Shown: in pieces, positions 12,851-24,454 of the stretch
How the letters are laid out: each line of letters starts with the position of its first letter
How positions within the stretch are numbered: the first letter of the stretch is position 1
DNA from: Juglans regia
Lineage: Eukaryota > Streptophyta > Magnoliopsida > Fagales > Juglandaceae
Direction: 5' to 3'
Assembly: GCF_001411555.2 (NCBI RefSeq)
Contig: NC_049910.1
Coordinates: 32,273,150-32,337,149, forward strand
Length of the DNA: 64,000 bases
The notes under the pieces: generated by a model
Databases searched by the model: none
What the model was told of the DNA's origin: nothing
What the model saw: the letters and a program-made list of their open reading frames with translations, nothing else
Made by a program: the position numbers and the translations under genes

Positions 12851-12962
12851 GACTGTAGAAAGTTTAGAAATGTAGTGGGATCATGTCCAAGACTTTATTG
12901 TGATGTTTGCCATTAATGATATTTGTTTTCCAATAAAAAAATAAAAATAAAAAAGTATACAA

Positions 12963-14345
12963 CGTCATGACTCTCGTCGTCCAAGTGCATACATACTCAA
13001 CAAATGCAATTTTCTAATTTCCTCGGCCAATCAAACTTACATAATTTTCAAAAGCTCGGCCACTCAAGTCTCTTGCAACCCGTCCAACCCGTACTAGTTT
13101 TGGACCCGACCCAACCGCAATCTAATTTAAAAAAACCTGACCCGTAATATGCGGGTCGGGTCGGGTCTATGATTCATAATATTCACACAACAGCGAATTC
13201 GAACCTCTAGAATCATCCTCTTACTTTCCCAATTCCTCAGTCACAACTTTCATTAGGCCCTCAAACCCCAGATTCCAGAAATCCCCTAGAAGCAAAATGA
13301 AAAACTAAAGTTTCTCAAATACCTAAAACCAAAACTGTATTGCAAAATTCTTTTTAAATCAACTGCCAAGCTTCAAATTCAATTAAAACAATAACCTTAC
13401 TTTCCCATAGCAATGGATTCCAATAACTACGAAGCCCAGAAAACAAAACCCCAACAAAGCCGCCCCTTATTTCTTAATCCATCAAAAACACCATGCTAGG
13501 ACCTCTTAAGCTCAAATTGCCTCTAAATACCATGGAACTACCAAACCTAATTAAAAAAATAAAAACAAAGCAAAACCCGTCAAAATAAGACCAGGAGTTT
13601 TCTAAAATCATTAGAATCAAGGTCGATAGGAAAAAAACCACCTGGTAATGAAGTCTAAACGGAGTCAACTACTGGCCGAATCCCAAAGAAATCGCAAGAC
13701 AATAGGTAAGCGTCCATTTCTACCCGAAAGAACAAAAAATAAAATAAAATAACCCTCAAAAAAATTCAGTTTCACAGAGCGAACAATTAACAGGTTGTTG
13801 AATTCCCTGCGGAAGAGAGAGAGGTTGAGCTTCACAAGATTCCTGGTGTGGGTCATGGCTACACTTGCAACGTTCATAGCCTGTGAGACAGAGTGAGAGC
13901 CAGACAATGGTGCTTTTATTTTGAAGCCTTTTGAAGAAGAGGCAACGGTCGCCTGAGTTGGGGAGGGTAGGTAAACAAATATGAAAGCTACGTAAACAAA
14001 CGAAGGGCAAGGTAGGTTTCCTTTCTGCACAATAGTCTTTAGAGCAAGAAAGAGAAGTTGGCTGCTAGGGTTTGATCAGTCTGAACACTTGAAACGTTTT
14101 AAGAATTGTTAAGAGTCGGTATGCCCGTTATTTATCGGGTTCAACCCGACATTAAAGCAAAACCGTCTTTTATCGGACGAAATGGGTCGGGTCGGACAGG
14201 CTAATCGGTTCAACGGCTTTTTTGCATAGCCCTAGGTCAAACCATCATGATTTGAAAAAAAAAAAAGAAAGAAAAAGAAAGAAAGAAAGAAATTAAGAAA
14301 GGAAACCAGAAGAGACGTAGTTGAATGAATCTCTAGAGTGATGCG
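12963..14345. other. Intergenic segment bounded by GGGTCGGGT-rich ends
   Basis: No gene is supported. Two blocks rich in CCCGACCC/GGGTCGGGT occur at about 13080-13170 and 14115-14215. The right block ends TTTTTTGCATAGCCCTAG, which as a reverse complement (CTAGGGCTATGCAAAA) looks like a hAT-type terminus. No matching left terminus was found. The sequence between them is less AT-rich and holds only short minus-strand frames (13474-14030) without recognisable content. A GAAA-rich simple repeat follows at 14251-14298. Confidence 0.35.
14251..14298. repeat. Purine simple repeat (GAAA-type)
   Basis: A run of A is followed by irregular GAAA units. No other content is visible. Confidence 0.8.
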
Positions 14346-15127
14346 ACTAAGGATTCATTTGGGTTTTTAAGTCCATCAAATTTTTTAAAATTTTAAAATA
14401 ATATTCTAATAATATTTTATCAACTCAACTCAACTCAGTTCAACATCTAAACGCAACCTAAAGATGATAAGAGCTAGGAACATATACGCATGTATCTCAA
14501 ATAAAGTTTCCGTTTTGAAAATGAAAATATTTTATCTTATTTTATTATTATAATTTTTTATAATTTACATATAAAATATAATAAATAATTAAAAAAATTT
14601 TATTTTTAAAATAATAATAATATTAAAAAATAATATTCTAATAATATATTTTTTAACTTTCATCTAAAACTTTCTCATCTCTTTCTGCTATCCAAACGAT
14701 ACCTACAAGTTTTCAGATAAAGTTTCAATTTTTTTTTAATAAAAATTCAACTTATCATTCTCTATACCATACATCAATATATAATTTATCATTTTATCAA
14801 TATATATGTATTTAAATAAAAAGATAAAAATAATAAATCATATATTAATATATGGTGCAGAAATGATGAATAATATTATTTTTTATGGATGAAAAAAATA
14901 TCTTCTTGAATCAGCACATATCCTTTACTCACCAACATGAATTTCCATCTCTCAAAATATATCTTATATGATTATGTATTTTGCATTTTGTGATTAAAAA
15001 AAACATAAAAATCAATTACTTATTAAAAGAAAACTCAACAAGATATAATTTTTTCAAATATTATTTCAATTAACCAGCTCCTTACCTTTTAAGCTCAACG
15101 TGGACATACACCAAACATCATCCACAT
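14346..15127. other. AT-rich intergenic DNA with MITE-like fragments
   Basis: Short pieces resemble worn members of the GATGAG MITE family: a left piece with CATTTGGGTTTTTAAGT at 14356, ACTCAACTCAACTCAG at 14425, and a second unit ending CTATCCAAACGATACC near 14703. The rest is low-complexity AT sequence. No gene is supported. Confidence 0.4.
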
Positions 15128-15400
15128 TGTGAAATGATCACTTGTTTCGAAAGTTAAAACTGATAAAAAGATGTAAATTTTATTAGTTATTTTATATTTT
15201 AACATTTTTCTCATGTGTAGGTCAGACTCTCCCTCAACAAGTGACCCAAAATATGAAATATTTAATTAAATGGGGTAGAGTGTAGAGTCAGGACTCGAAC
15301 TCAAAACCTACACTCTGATACCATGTAAAATAATCACTTGTTTTAAAAACTTAAGTTGATGGGAAGAGATACATTTTATTATTTATTTTATATCTTAGCA
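15128..15400 (-). mobile_element. TRIM retrotransposon, family B
   Basis: Terminal direct repeats of 77 bp lie at 15128-15204 and 15324-15400. Each starts TGT on the + strand and ends in CA. They share ATCACTTGTTT and TTTTATATYTTA blocks. On the minus strand the primer-binding site TGGTATCAGAG follows the right repeat directly (plus-strand position about 15312-15323). A pyrimidine tract lies beside the left repeat. A perfect 5-bp target duplication, CACAT, flanks the element at 15123-15127 and 15401-15405. The interior is non-coding. Confidence 0.9.
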
Positions 15401-16531
15401 CACATGACATGATTTGATTTATAAGAGTCAAGTTTCAAAACTGGACAATGCTAGGGGACCACCCAGCATGTACCACAAGGTGTGCCCCTAGTGCATTTCA
15501 ATTTTTTTTTCTTTTAAATATTTTTAAACATCTTTAAACATTTAAAAAAATACATAACTTCACTAATAGTTACTTCCTTAACTATTAAGTTAAAAAAATA
15601 CCCGAGTGGTAACTTTGAGGGGACAAATTCATGAGGCCTTGCATCAGTTTCCTTTAAATTTTATATTTAAAATCAAATTATATTAAGTGGATGGTGTGTA
15701 ATGTAAATTCTTTCAAATATAATTATTCTTTAAAGAATCTTCTCTCTACGAAGAATTTTTATTTGGGTTCCCACCATTTTCACAAAACCTAACAAAAATT
15801 TATCTCTAAAAGTTTTCAAAGATGTCATAAATTTAATTTGAGCTTATGTGGGGAAAGGTCTATAAATGAGTCCGGTTAATGACTGAAGGAACTAACTAGA
15901 TAGATTTAATTATTTATCGCAATTGATCTTCTCTTTCATTTATTAAAAAGATCCATCCATTATGATTCATTGATGTAGCTAGCGCCCAAATTCTAAACAG
16001 TTTCAAATAAAAACATGAGAAAAAGAATTTTGGGCCGAGGAGAGAATAGATCTTCCACTGATTAAACGCAACCAAATTAGTATATATTCATATGATAAAA
16101 AAGGAATAACTTGACTTTTATGCATTTTGTTGTACCTTGAAAGAAAAAACTTCGTGGGGTACCCTTTTAGATGCTTTCATGAGTTTGTACATGCACCAGT
16201 GAGATAAGGTCCGGAATAATTAAAGATTGGCAAAATTCTCCGATGTCACTTCGTATAATATCTCTATCATTAATTCCAATTGATTAATGAATGATTCAAT
16301 GATATAATTAATTGACATTGACGATCATTGATGATGTTCGAAGCCTAGAACTTTAAAGTGCAAACGGCAATGAATTTAATTTGTAGGGAAAATCTTGTAA
16401 CGAACTTAAATAATTTAACTCCATCTCGACGTTTTGATGCAAATTCAATGGACCAAAAGTTTGCAAGTTTGCAAAATAATATCAAACTACGTTTTCATCA
16501 TCTCTCTGTTAAATTCTCTACTCTACAGCTT
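15401..16531. other. Intergenic DNA upstream of the aldehyde dehydrogenase gene
   Basis: AT-rich sequence with no supportable gene or transposon boundary. The ORF at 16358-16666 overlaps the 5' leader and first exon of the aldehyde dehydrogenase in another frame and looks spurious. Confidence 0.6.
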
Positions 16532-16537
16532 TATAAA
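16532..16537 (+). promoter_or_regulatory. Probable TATA box of the aldehyde dehydrogenase gene
   Basis: TATAAA lies 75 bp before the ATG at 16612, with a pyrimidine-rich stretch just upstream. The spacing allows a 5' leader of about 45-50 bases. Confidence 0.6.
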
Positions 16538-16611
16538 GGGAAAGTGTACGTGTTGCATATAACTAAGAATACCGAAAACCACCAGCCGCCAGAGAGAGAA
16601 AGAAAGAGATT

Positions 16612-19600
16612 ATGGAGAGTAATAGCAACGACAGCTCGGTCTCTTTTGTCAAAATCCCAACGATAAAGTTCACCAAGCTGTTCATCAATGGGGAATTTGT
16701 CGATGCCGTTTCAGGTTCTTAACTGATCTCTCTCTACAGGGTTTACTACTTCATATTTTTACTTCTTTTAGATCATATTTTTCACCACCATTTTTGTAAG
16801 TCTTGTCTGAGTTGTACTTCATGATTGAAGAGCTTTGACTCTATGACAAGCAAGTTCTGTTACTTCGTACCAAAGAGAAGATACGAAAATTGGAAACTTG
16901 TTCTCTTGACTATGCAAATACGCAATTGTTCTTTCACTCCCAAGACAAAATATGACAAGAAGAAGAGGAGGGAATTGAAAACGACGATCACTTTTACAAG
17001 ATTAGGATAATGACTTCCGATATAGAAACATCTTTTAGAGAGTGCAAGGCATGTGTGGGAGGTAGAACGGAAAAATACAGGGGAGGATCGTATACATCTA
17101 GCAAACTCTTCATACAGTACCGATCGATGCTTTATTGGACAAACTTCCACAGATATTCTATTGAAAGAAAAAGAAAGAAGGGAACCTGCACTTAGCATTT
17201 ATTAGTGATGCTAAAGGAAATCTATGATGATTTTGAATAGATTCGAGTGACTATAGTACATCAGCATCCCCTTCCTTCTCTTGGCAAACCCCTTACTAAA
17301 CTTATTTCTGAGAAGACTGAACTAAACTCTCTCCCTCTCTCTCTTTCTACCTGTATAGTTGGGAAACGAATAGGTAATATGCTTGTTTTGTGTGATTTTA
17401 TTTCATTCTAGTAATGGATGCAAAAGCCTTCCATTTTCTCGGCTGGTTGAGGTAATGCACGAAAGTTCTTTTTCAACATTAATTATGGTAATCGCTCATA
17501 TGCAGAAGCATTTCTCTTTTGTTGATATATATTTTTTTTTATGACAAAATCAAATCATAATAGGGAAAACATTCGAGACAATAGATCCGAGAACAGGAGA
17601 GATGATAGCAAAGGTTGCAGAAGGAGATAAGGAAGATGTTGATTTGGCAGTGAAGGCTGCACGACAGGCTTTCGACCATGGCCCATGGCCTCGCTTGCCA
17701 GGCTCTGTATGTGTACTCTCTAAAACCAATTTGTTGCCTCTGATACCATAATTTGCCATACGGGTGACGAAAATAGTAACCGGGTACTTAATGATGCAAG
17801 GCAAGAGCAAGGATAATGATGAAATTTCCGGACTTAATTGAGGAAAATGTAGAAGAATTAGCTGTCCTGGATACGATAGATGCCGGGAAATTGTTCAGTA
17901 TGGGCAAGGCAGTAGACATTCCTTTCGCAGCAAAGGTCCTTCGATATTATGCAGGTGCAGCTGATAAAATTCATGGAGAAGTACTAAAAATGTCTCGTGA
18001 ATTTCATGCATATACCTTGCGCGAGCCTATTGGTGTTGCGGGACTCATCATACCCTGGAACTTCCCTACCGGCATGTTCATGTGGAAAGTTAGCCCTGCT
18101 TTAGCTGCAGGGTGCACCATGGTTGTCAAACCTGCTGAACAAACTCCTCTTTCTGCTCTCTATTATGCTCATCTTGCTAAGCTGGTAAGTTTGTATGACC
18201 TTTTCTGCCTCATAGTCACCCTAGTTTGTATGGGTGTCTCTTGTGATACTTTTATTTTACCCTTATTTTCTTTCTTGTTCAAGGCTGGTATCCCTGATGG
18301 AGTGCTCAATGTTATAAATGGATATGGAGCTACGGCTGGGGCAGCCATTACATCTCATGTCGACGTTGATGCTGTAATTCCTAATTCAGTTGAATATCTG
18401 TTTTTATTGATTTAGTCATGGCTCTCATGGTGGCCACTTGACACACTTCATTGCTTTGCATTTCCTCTTAGAATCTTCTATATATATATTCTTGTTTTTC
18501 AGGTCAGTTTCACCGGCTCCACAGAAGTGGGACGCAAAGTAATGCAAGCAGCAGCAACAAGCAACTTGAAAGTGGTTTCACTTGAATTAGGAGGCAAGTC
18601 ACCCCTTATAATCTTTGATGATGCGGATGTAGATATGGCAGCTCAGCTTGCTATCTTCGGCACCCTATTCAACAAGGTGAAGCTGTTTTCTTTGTTCTGT
18701 TATCTTAATAAACATATCATTTCTTCTATAGGTTAATTTGCTAGATTCTTCCCTTGAATTTAACGCACTCTACTAATTAATACCATGTTATAATATTATA
18801 CTTACGTGTAATCCAGTAAGCTTCACTGTAATATTGTTCCTTTTTCCATTACTACATATAAGAATCATGCTCCTCTGTTCTCCACTAGATATTTAATTGT
18901 AGTATATCATTAGGGTTGTCTACCAACTCCATCAATGAGTCCACACATATCATCCACGTTCTACCTACTGTCATTTGAGTATCTGATCTCCTTTTTTGGT
19001 CATATGCACCTAACCATTACTTCGTTTATTTTTATTTTTTTATTTGCAGGGAGAAGTGTGTGTGGCAAGTTCTCGTGTTTATGTTCAAGAAGGAATATAT
19101 GACAAGCTTGTGAATAAATTAGTAGAAAAGGCAAAAGCTTGGGTGGTTGGGGATCCTTTTGATCCTAAAGTTCAGCAGGGACCCCAGGTATGTATGACTT
19201 GAGGCTTTCATTGACAGTAATGAAGACTGTATCCTAATAAAACTGGAATAGACCAGAATAATATATTTATTGAGTAATGATGGACACCGTCTAAGAGTAT
19301 GTAAGTCTCGCGCACTCTCTTTTAGAAAAAGTGGGATCCATTATTAAAAAATATTTTTTTCATGCGAGTTCCAGACTAACACTTTTTTCAAAGAGGATGC
19401 ACGGGAGACTAGTACATTCTAAGACTGCAAATATTATTTCTCATATTTCTTGCATAAACCTTTCTTATAAATTCACAGAATTTAAATAGAATTAATCTAT
19501 CATTAATTCATGTATTTTTCACATAATCATATTAATTGTTCGATCTGAGAAATTTTTTTGAACCTAGTTTATACCAAACCCTTAATTGTTTTATATGTAG

Positions 19601-20300
19601 ATCGACAAGAAGCAGTTTGACAAGATTCTTTCATACATTGAGCATGGCAAGAGAGAAGGAGCCACCCTATTAACAGGGGGTAAGCCCTTAGATGGGAAGG
19701 GATATTACATTGAACCTACGATTTTCAGTGAAATTAAGGTATATATATTGTTCATTTCACAACATGCACGCACGTCAGTATCGTAATTTGTCTCAGTTTT
19801 CCTATGTTGTTTTATTCTCATCGTCTAATTTGTTGTTCTTGGGGGGTTGATGATCAGGAAGAAATGCTTATTGCAAAGGATGAAATATTTGGGCCTGTTT
19901 TGGGGCTGGCAAAGTTCAAGTTAGTACAATTAATACTAGTGTGTTTATCTAATACAAGTCATTTACATTCCAAGAAAAAAGGAAAAACGTTCGATGGTTG
20001 AGATAGAGTTTTTGTCATGAATACAGAACAGTTGAAGAGGCGATTAAGAGGGCAAATAGTACTAGATATGGACTAGCAGCGGGAATCGTGACCAAGGACA
20101 TCAATGTGGCTAACACTGTATCAAGATCAATCCGTGCAGGCAATATTTGGATCAATTGCTATGCTGCTCTCGACAATGACTGTCCTTTCGGAGGGTATAA
20201 GATGAGTGGGTTCGGAAGTTCTCTTGGATTAGAAGCCCTTGACATTTTTCTTAAAGTTAAGTCGGTTGTAACTCCCCTTTTTAATACTCCCTGGCTTTGA
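16612..20300 (+). CDS. ALDH2C4: Aldehyde dehydrogenase, ALDH2C4-like, 9 exons, 501 aa
   Basis: Exons are 16612-16714, 17564-17706, 17801-18184, 18284-18373, 18503-18676, 19050-19187, 19601-19738, 19858-19919 and 20027-20300. All introns are GT-AG and the phases join without a break (1506 nt). The product starts [20 protein letters not shown] and ends TPLFNTPWL. Catalytic residues sit at canonical numbers: Asn169 (PWNFP), Lys192 (VKPAEQ), Gly245/Gly250 (FTGSTEVG), Glu268 (LELGGKSP), Cys302 (GEVCVASSR) and Glu399 (DEIFGP). In Arabidopsis the family oxidises coniferaldehyde and sinapaldehyde to ferulate and sinapate with NAD(P)+. No targeting peptide is obvious, so a cytosolic enzyme is likely. 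Family membership is near certain; the exact ALDH2C4 orthology is inferred from remembered similarity. AATAAA at 20354 may be its poly(A) signal. Confidence 0.95.
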
Positions 20301-22083
20301 ATTTATGATGTTTGCTACATAGCATCATCATAACAATAATGATAATACTTCAGAATAAACAATATAGTCAAACTGTATTTGGTAGAGCCCTTTGCTTCTG
20401 CTAATATCCAAAGGTTACTGGGATTTTGGTTCAATTTTCATGATTATATGCCATCAGTTGTCCAGTTTCATATGTACCTTGCCACTAACTGATAAAACAA
20501 GCTCCCAAAGGAGCTCATTTTCAAGTCCAGAAACTTATGATCAGGGAGCTGAGACTTTGATCGTCTTGTTGTCACATAACTCAAGTTTCACGGACAAATT
20601 ATGCCAATATAAAGAATGTATTTTGTTTTGTTGCACTCAAGAACAGTCCAATGGAGAAGAATTTGAAGATACTGGATCTAATGGCCGATTCAGTGCTTAG
20701 GAACTGGGAACAGTATGTGTTGCTAGCAATACAAGCAACTCCTCTTCAGAGGACAATTCAGGAGGGTCTTGGCTCTGCAAACTTTGCCATGAATTTATTT
20801 CTTAATTCAGGGGAAGCACTTAGAGAGACCAGCTTAGCTCGGCTAGAAGTAATATGAAACCATGCGATTCTATAGGGCCTTCAAAAGAGCTTCACACTGG
20901 CTGAGGAATTTGATTTCACTTCAACCAACTGTATTAACTGTTTTAACCCTGTGTCCCTTTTGCCGTGGTCAACGATTTGCATGAAAAAACGTCAAATTAG
21001 TTAGAAGGGAGAAGTCAGGGAGGGAAAGGAGAAAGTATGGAAGGGACTCTAAAGATTGCAATGGAGCTCTTGAAAGGTGAAGGAAAAGGAGATATTAGTA
21101 CAGAGGGAAGGTGAGAATTTCTTAGAGATTACCTATATTTAGATACAATGGATAGCTCCTTCACTCAAGGAGGAACTGTTTCCTGAAGAAATGTGTTAGG
21201 GAAAATGAAAAAAGACAGGATTGTTAGGTCAAGTTTATGGGCAGCTACAGAGAAGACAGGCTATTGTTCTCTCTTTTCCTCCTACAACAATTTTGGCTTG
21301 TGTTTCATGTTTTTTTTTTTTTTTTTCCTTTTCCATTTTTTTCCATCAGACTGTCTGAGAAAGAAAAAAAAATGTCATCAATCTTATCCCACGTGCACAT
21401 TGAGTATTAAATTGGTTTTATTTGTTGCTTGAACTGCTCATATGCACATGTACATAATACAATTCTTACTCATATTAGACAAACCTTAAACTCCAAGTTG
21501 ACATCATTCCCCCCTCCCTCTCTGTGATGCCAAGTAATTCATCATGAAACCTTTGCCTTCACCTTTTCTTGTTTAGCAAGAAAACTTACATTATATATGT
21601 GACTCAACTCTACATGTAATCAATCTTTGACAGCAAACTAAAAACTGGCCCTAATATCACCCTTCCTAGACAACCAGTTTACAGCCACCAAGAAATCAGA
21701 CTCTACTTCAACAGCACCAGAATGAAACTTGCAACATAGTTGTAGCCCTTCCCAAATTGATCACACACCTTATTGTTGGTACCATATCCGTAGCTAGAGG
21801 AGAAAAACCCAGGATCCCTCCCTCCACCCCAAGGCCAGGATTCTCTAGTTCTGTACATTCCTTATTATATCTCTTCTAAAAATATATGGCATATTACACA
21901 AATGCCCACCACCCCATGATTGCTTGCTTTAAAATATAACCCAAATTGCCAAAGAACACCACCTTCATGGACCTCTTGACTAAACTATTAAAACCCTCAA
22001 AACAAACCCTCTTCAATCATGAAATATTAAGGTGCAAGCAACCAAAGCTATTGTCATTATGTCAACCATGACACCTCCTCGTG
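20301..22083. other. Intergenic DNA, no gene recognised
   Basis: It contains a poly-T/pyrimidine tract near 21310-21350 and several short frames (20392-20857, 21193-21432) with no recognisable domain. The first part probably holds the 3' untranslated region of the aldehyde dehydrogenase. Confidence 0.6.
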
Positions 22084-22090
22084 TATAAAA
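22084..22090 (+). promoter_or_regulatory. Probable TATA box of the membrane-protein gene
   Basis: TATAAAA lies 67 bp before the ATG at 22157, a normal plant promoter spacing. Confidence 0.5.
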
Positions 22091-22156
22091 GATATCCTTA
22101 GCTACATATTCTTAATACCCTCTAAATCATTTCCATTATATGCTCTTCTGGACAGC

Positions 22157-23029
22157 ATGCCAAGAACAGCCCAAGCCCTACAGTCAAACAATCCGATGTA
22201 TACAGCACATATTTTCAAGGAATCTGTCAGACTTGTACTTCTTCATCCAACACATTTCCATTCAATCTCCGTCTTTCTTTTCTCTCCTCTCCCCATCTCT
22301 CTGTTCATCTCCCACTTCCTCATTCACCATTTTCCCCATATACCAACCTCTACAATTGAGTTTACATGTAATTTACTTGGAAATCCCCTGCCCATACCAC
22401 TCTCCAAAAGCATTGTTCACATCATCATCTGTACTCCTTCATCCCTCACCTTCTCTATTCTTGGAAAAGCTGCCACTGTTCAAGCAGTGTCGGACAGTTA
22501 CAAGGGAATAAACCTTGATGGAAGAAGGCTATTTTTGAGAAGTGGGTTGGCTTGGATCAAGCTTCTTCACACAAGTTTTTGCGAGTTTGTCATTGTATTC
22601 GGCCTCTTTGGAGTTATGGCGGCATGCTTGTCAATAGTACCAAAGATACTATTTGCATGTGGCATACGTTCGGAAATGTTAGGACTCTGGGGTGTCCTGG
22701 GGTGTCTAGGAGTACCCTTTTGTATAGCATTTGCAAATGTTATGGTTGTGGGGAACCTAGCAAGAATTTTATCAGTAATGGAGAGTGAGTGTTATGGGTT
22801 CGAATCATTGTCGAAAGCCAATAGTCTCATAAAAGGGAAGCGACAAACAGCGCTAGTTATGGCTTTGTGGAGCAATATGGGTCTTAGATTAGTTGAGCGT
22901 TTGTTTGACTTTAGGTTGTGCAACGGAATCGGCTTTTGGGAAGGACCCCTGTTGGTTTCCATGTATGCATCGGTGCTTGTTTTTGACACTATCATGAATG
23001 CTGTATTTTATTTTGCGTGTAAACATTAA
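22157..23029 (+). CDS. Plant multipass membrane protein (PTHR33133-like), 290 aa
   Basis: A single uninterrupted frame encodes 290 residues. Hydrophobic segments lie at about 34-58, 83-102, 138-162, 178-205 and 265-287, so about five or six membrane spans are likely. The family pattern is visible. TVQAVSDSYKGINLDGRRLF precedes a span. It is followed by a small-residue-rich span and NVMVVGNLARILSVMESECYGFESLSKANSLIKGKRQTALVM. The protein ends in a span with FYFACKH. These match my memory of an uncharacterised plant integral-membrane family (PANTHER PTHR33133). Those genes are usually intronless, as here. The biochemical role is unknown to me. The N-terminal third is less conserved-looking. Confidence 0.75.
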   Translation: MPRTAQALQSNNPMYTAHIFKESVRLVLLHPTHFHSISVFLFSPLPISLFISHFLIHHFPHIPTSTIEFTCNLLGNPLPIPLSKSIVHIIICTPSSLTFSILGKAATVQAVSDSYKGINLDGRRLFLRSGLAWIKLLHTSFCEFVIVFGLFGVMAACLSIVPKILFACGIRSEMLGLWGVLGCLGVPFCIAFANVMVVGNLARILSVMESECYGFESLSKANSLIKGKRQTALVMALWSNMGLRLVERLFDFRLCNGIGFWEGPLLVSMYASVLVFDTIMNAVFYFACKH

Positions 23030-24454
23030 CATTTCAACATCTCATAGCCAGCAAGAGTTCTTTGTTTGTACGGTGGTTGATTCTATGTTTGTTAAGGAAA
23101 TGACAAACATTTTATCTATAAGCCAGAAAATGTACCTCCCAACGAGGGTTATTTGTTCGAGAAACAGAATCATCTCTAGTGAATGTCTCCTATGTGCTGC
23201 ATTCCTTTTCCGGACAATATCGCCCACCCAAAACCCTGGGCTTCAATTTTAAGTTGAGTCAGACTTGTCTAGTGAGAAAATCATTGAATACATCTCGTTA
23301 AAAGCTAAATGAAATACAAGATCGATTATGAGAATAACATTCACAAACTACTTTTGGGAAGAAGCTGTCAAATGGGAAAGCATTTACATGGAATCCTCTC
23401 GCCAAGAAATTAATTCCAACCACAGACAGGCTCAGATGGGGCAAAAGTTGTGACAAATTAAGATCACTAGGAACAAAAAAGAATTAGCACGAGTTGTTGC
23501 GCATTAAATTAAAAGAGTGGGATATACTCCATACAAAAACCTCAAAATATCATGTTAAGACTTTGCATAAAAGCTGAAACTTCCAAAAAAATGTCGGTCC
23601 GTTCACTACCTTTTTCTGGGTACGAAGTCCTCATGATGTTAACACATCCTCCTTTCCCAAAAACCCTTGAAGCAGATCAGATGCCATCCAACTCAGAAAT
23701 TTCAAAAAGTATTTACTAGATACCTCCTATTCCTGAATGCAATCATATCTCTAAGCAAACTGATTCGACCTAGCAGAGTATTTACCAAAATCTAGTCTAT
23801 ATACATAATAACGTTTCCATCTTTGGCAGTAAGAAATCTGTCTATCAGATTCATATCTGGTTTGTATTCTAATCAAAACACAATCAATAGAAGAAGCAGC
23901 AGAATATTTAAATCTGACAAATAATGGAAGGACAATATGCATAGGTTCAGATCAAATGCAGAGCTGATGCGCACATATTAATCATCCTGTATGGCACATA
24001 TTGATCATGTCGTGTCACAAGTGAAATGTCTTATAGTTGCCCAAAAGCAGAGTATGATGAGCTAAGTGCAACTAGTTGAAAATCGTCAGGCCTCACTCCC
24101 AGGTATTAATCAACTCAAAACACGACAAAGCACCAACATTAACAACAGGTATTGACCTCCACAGATCAGTACATAAGTATGTTTTTTCTAGCTCCAGTCA
24201 AATCTTATAGAGAAACAACTTATGGAGAAACAGAATTAACATCGTCACATACTCACTAAAGCAAGGGTCTTATTCTTGTTAGCAAAATATGATAACTTCT
24301 CCAAACGATTACCTCAAAGTGATGCTAGTCAGGAAAAGGACAGATATTTAATGAAATAGAAATAAACAAAGTGTTCAGATATTTAAGACTGTCAATGGCA
24401 AGTTTCACTAAAAAATCCTGGAACTAGGGTACAAGCTGTCTCTATAAGTTTTAC
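23030..24454. other. Intergenic DNA, no gene recognised
   Basis: Only short frames occur (22998-23252, 23751-23942) and none has domain content. No transposon termini were seen until the MITE at 24455. Confidence 0.6.

Larger units (their letters stand above)
6734..12946 (+). mobile_element. Full-length but inactive L1-type LINE
   Basis: The element is bracketed by a 16-bp direct duplication, ATAAAAAAGTATACAA, at 6718-6733 and 12947-12962. It ends in an A-rich tail. In order it carries an ORF1-like region with a zinc knuckle, an endonuclease, a reverse transcriptase, an HxxC-type C-terminal region and an RNase H domain. Every domain has stops or frameshifts. A 588-bp hAT-type MITE plus its 8-bp duplication splits it at 11203-11806. 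Without that insert the LINE is about 5.6 kb, normal for plant L1 elements. This is one of the few elements here whose two ends can be fixed precisely. Confidence 0.9.

Noticed and set aside
16825..17198. Frames on both strands in the first ALDH intron
   Set aside because: Intron 1 is bounded by good splice sites that join the conserved protein. These frames have no domains.
22792..22995. Minus-strand frame within the membrane-protein gene
   Set aside because: It lies wholly inside a better-supported coding frame and has no recognisable content.
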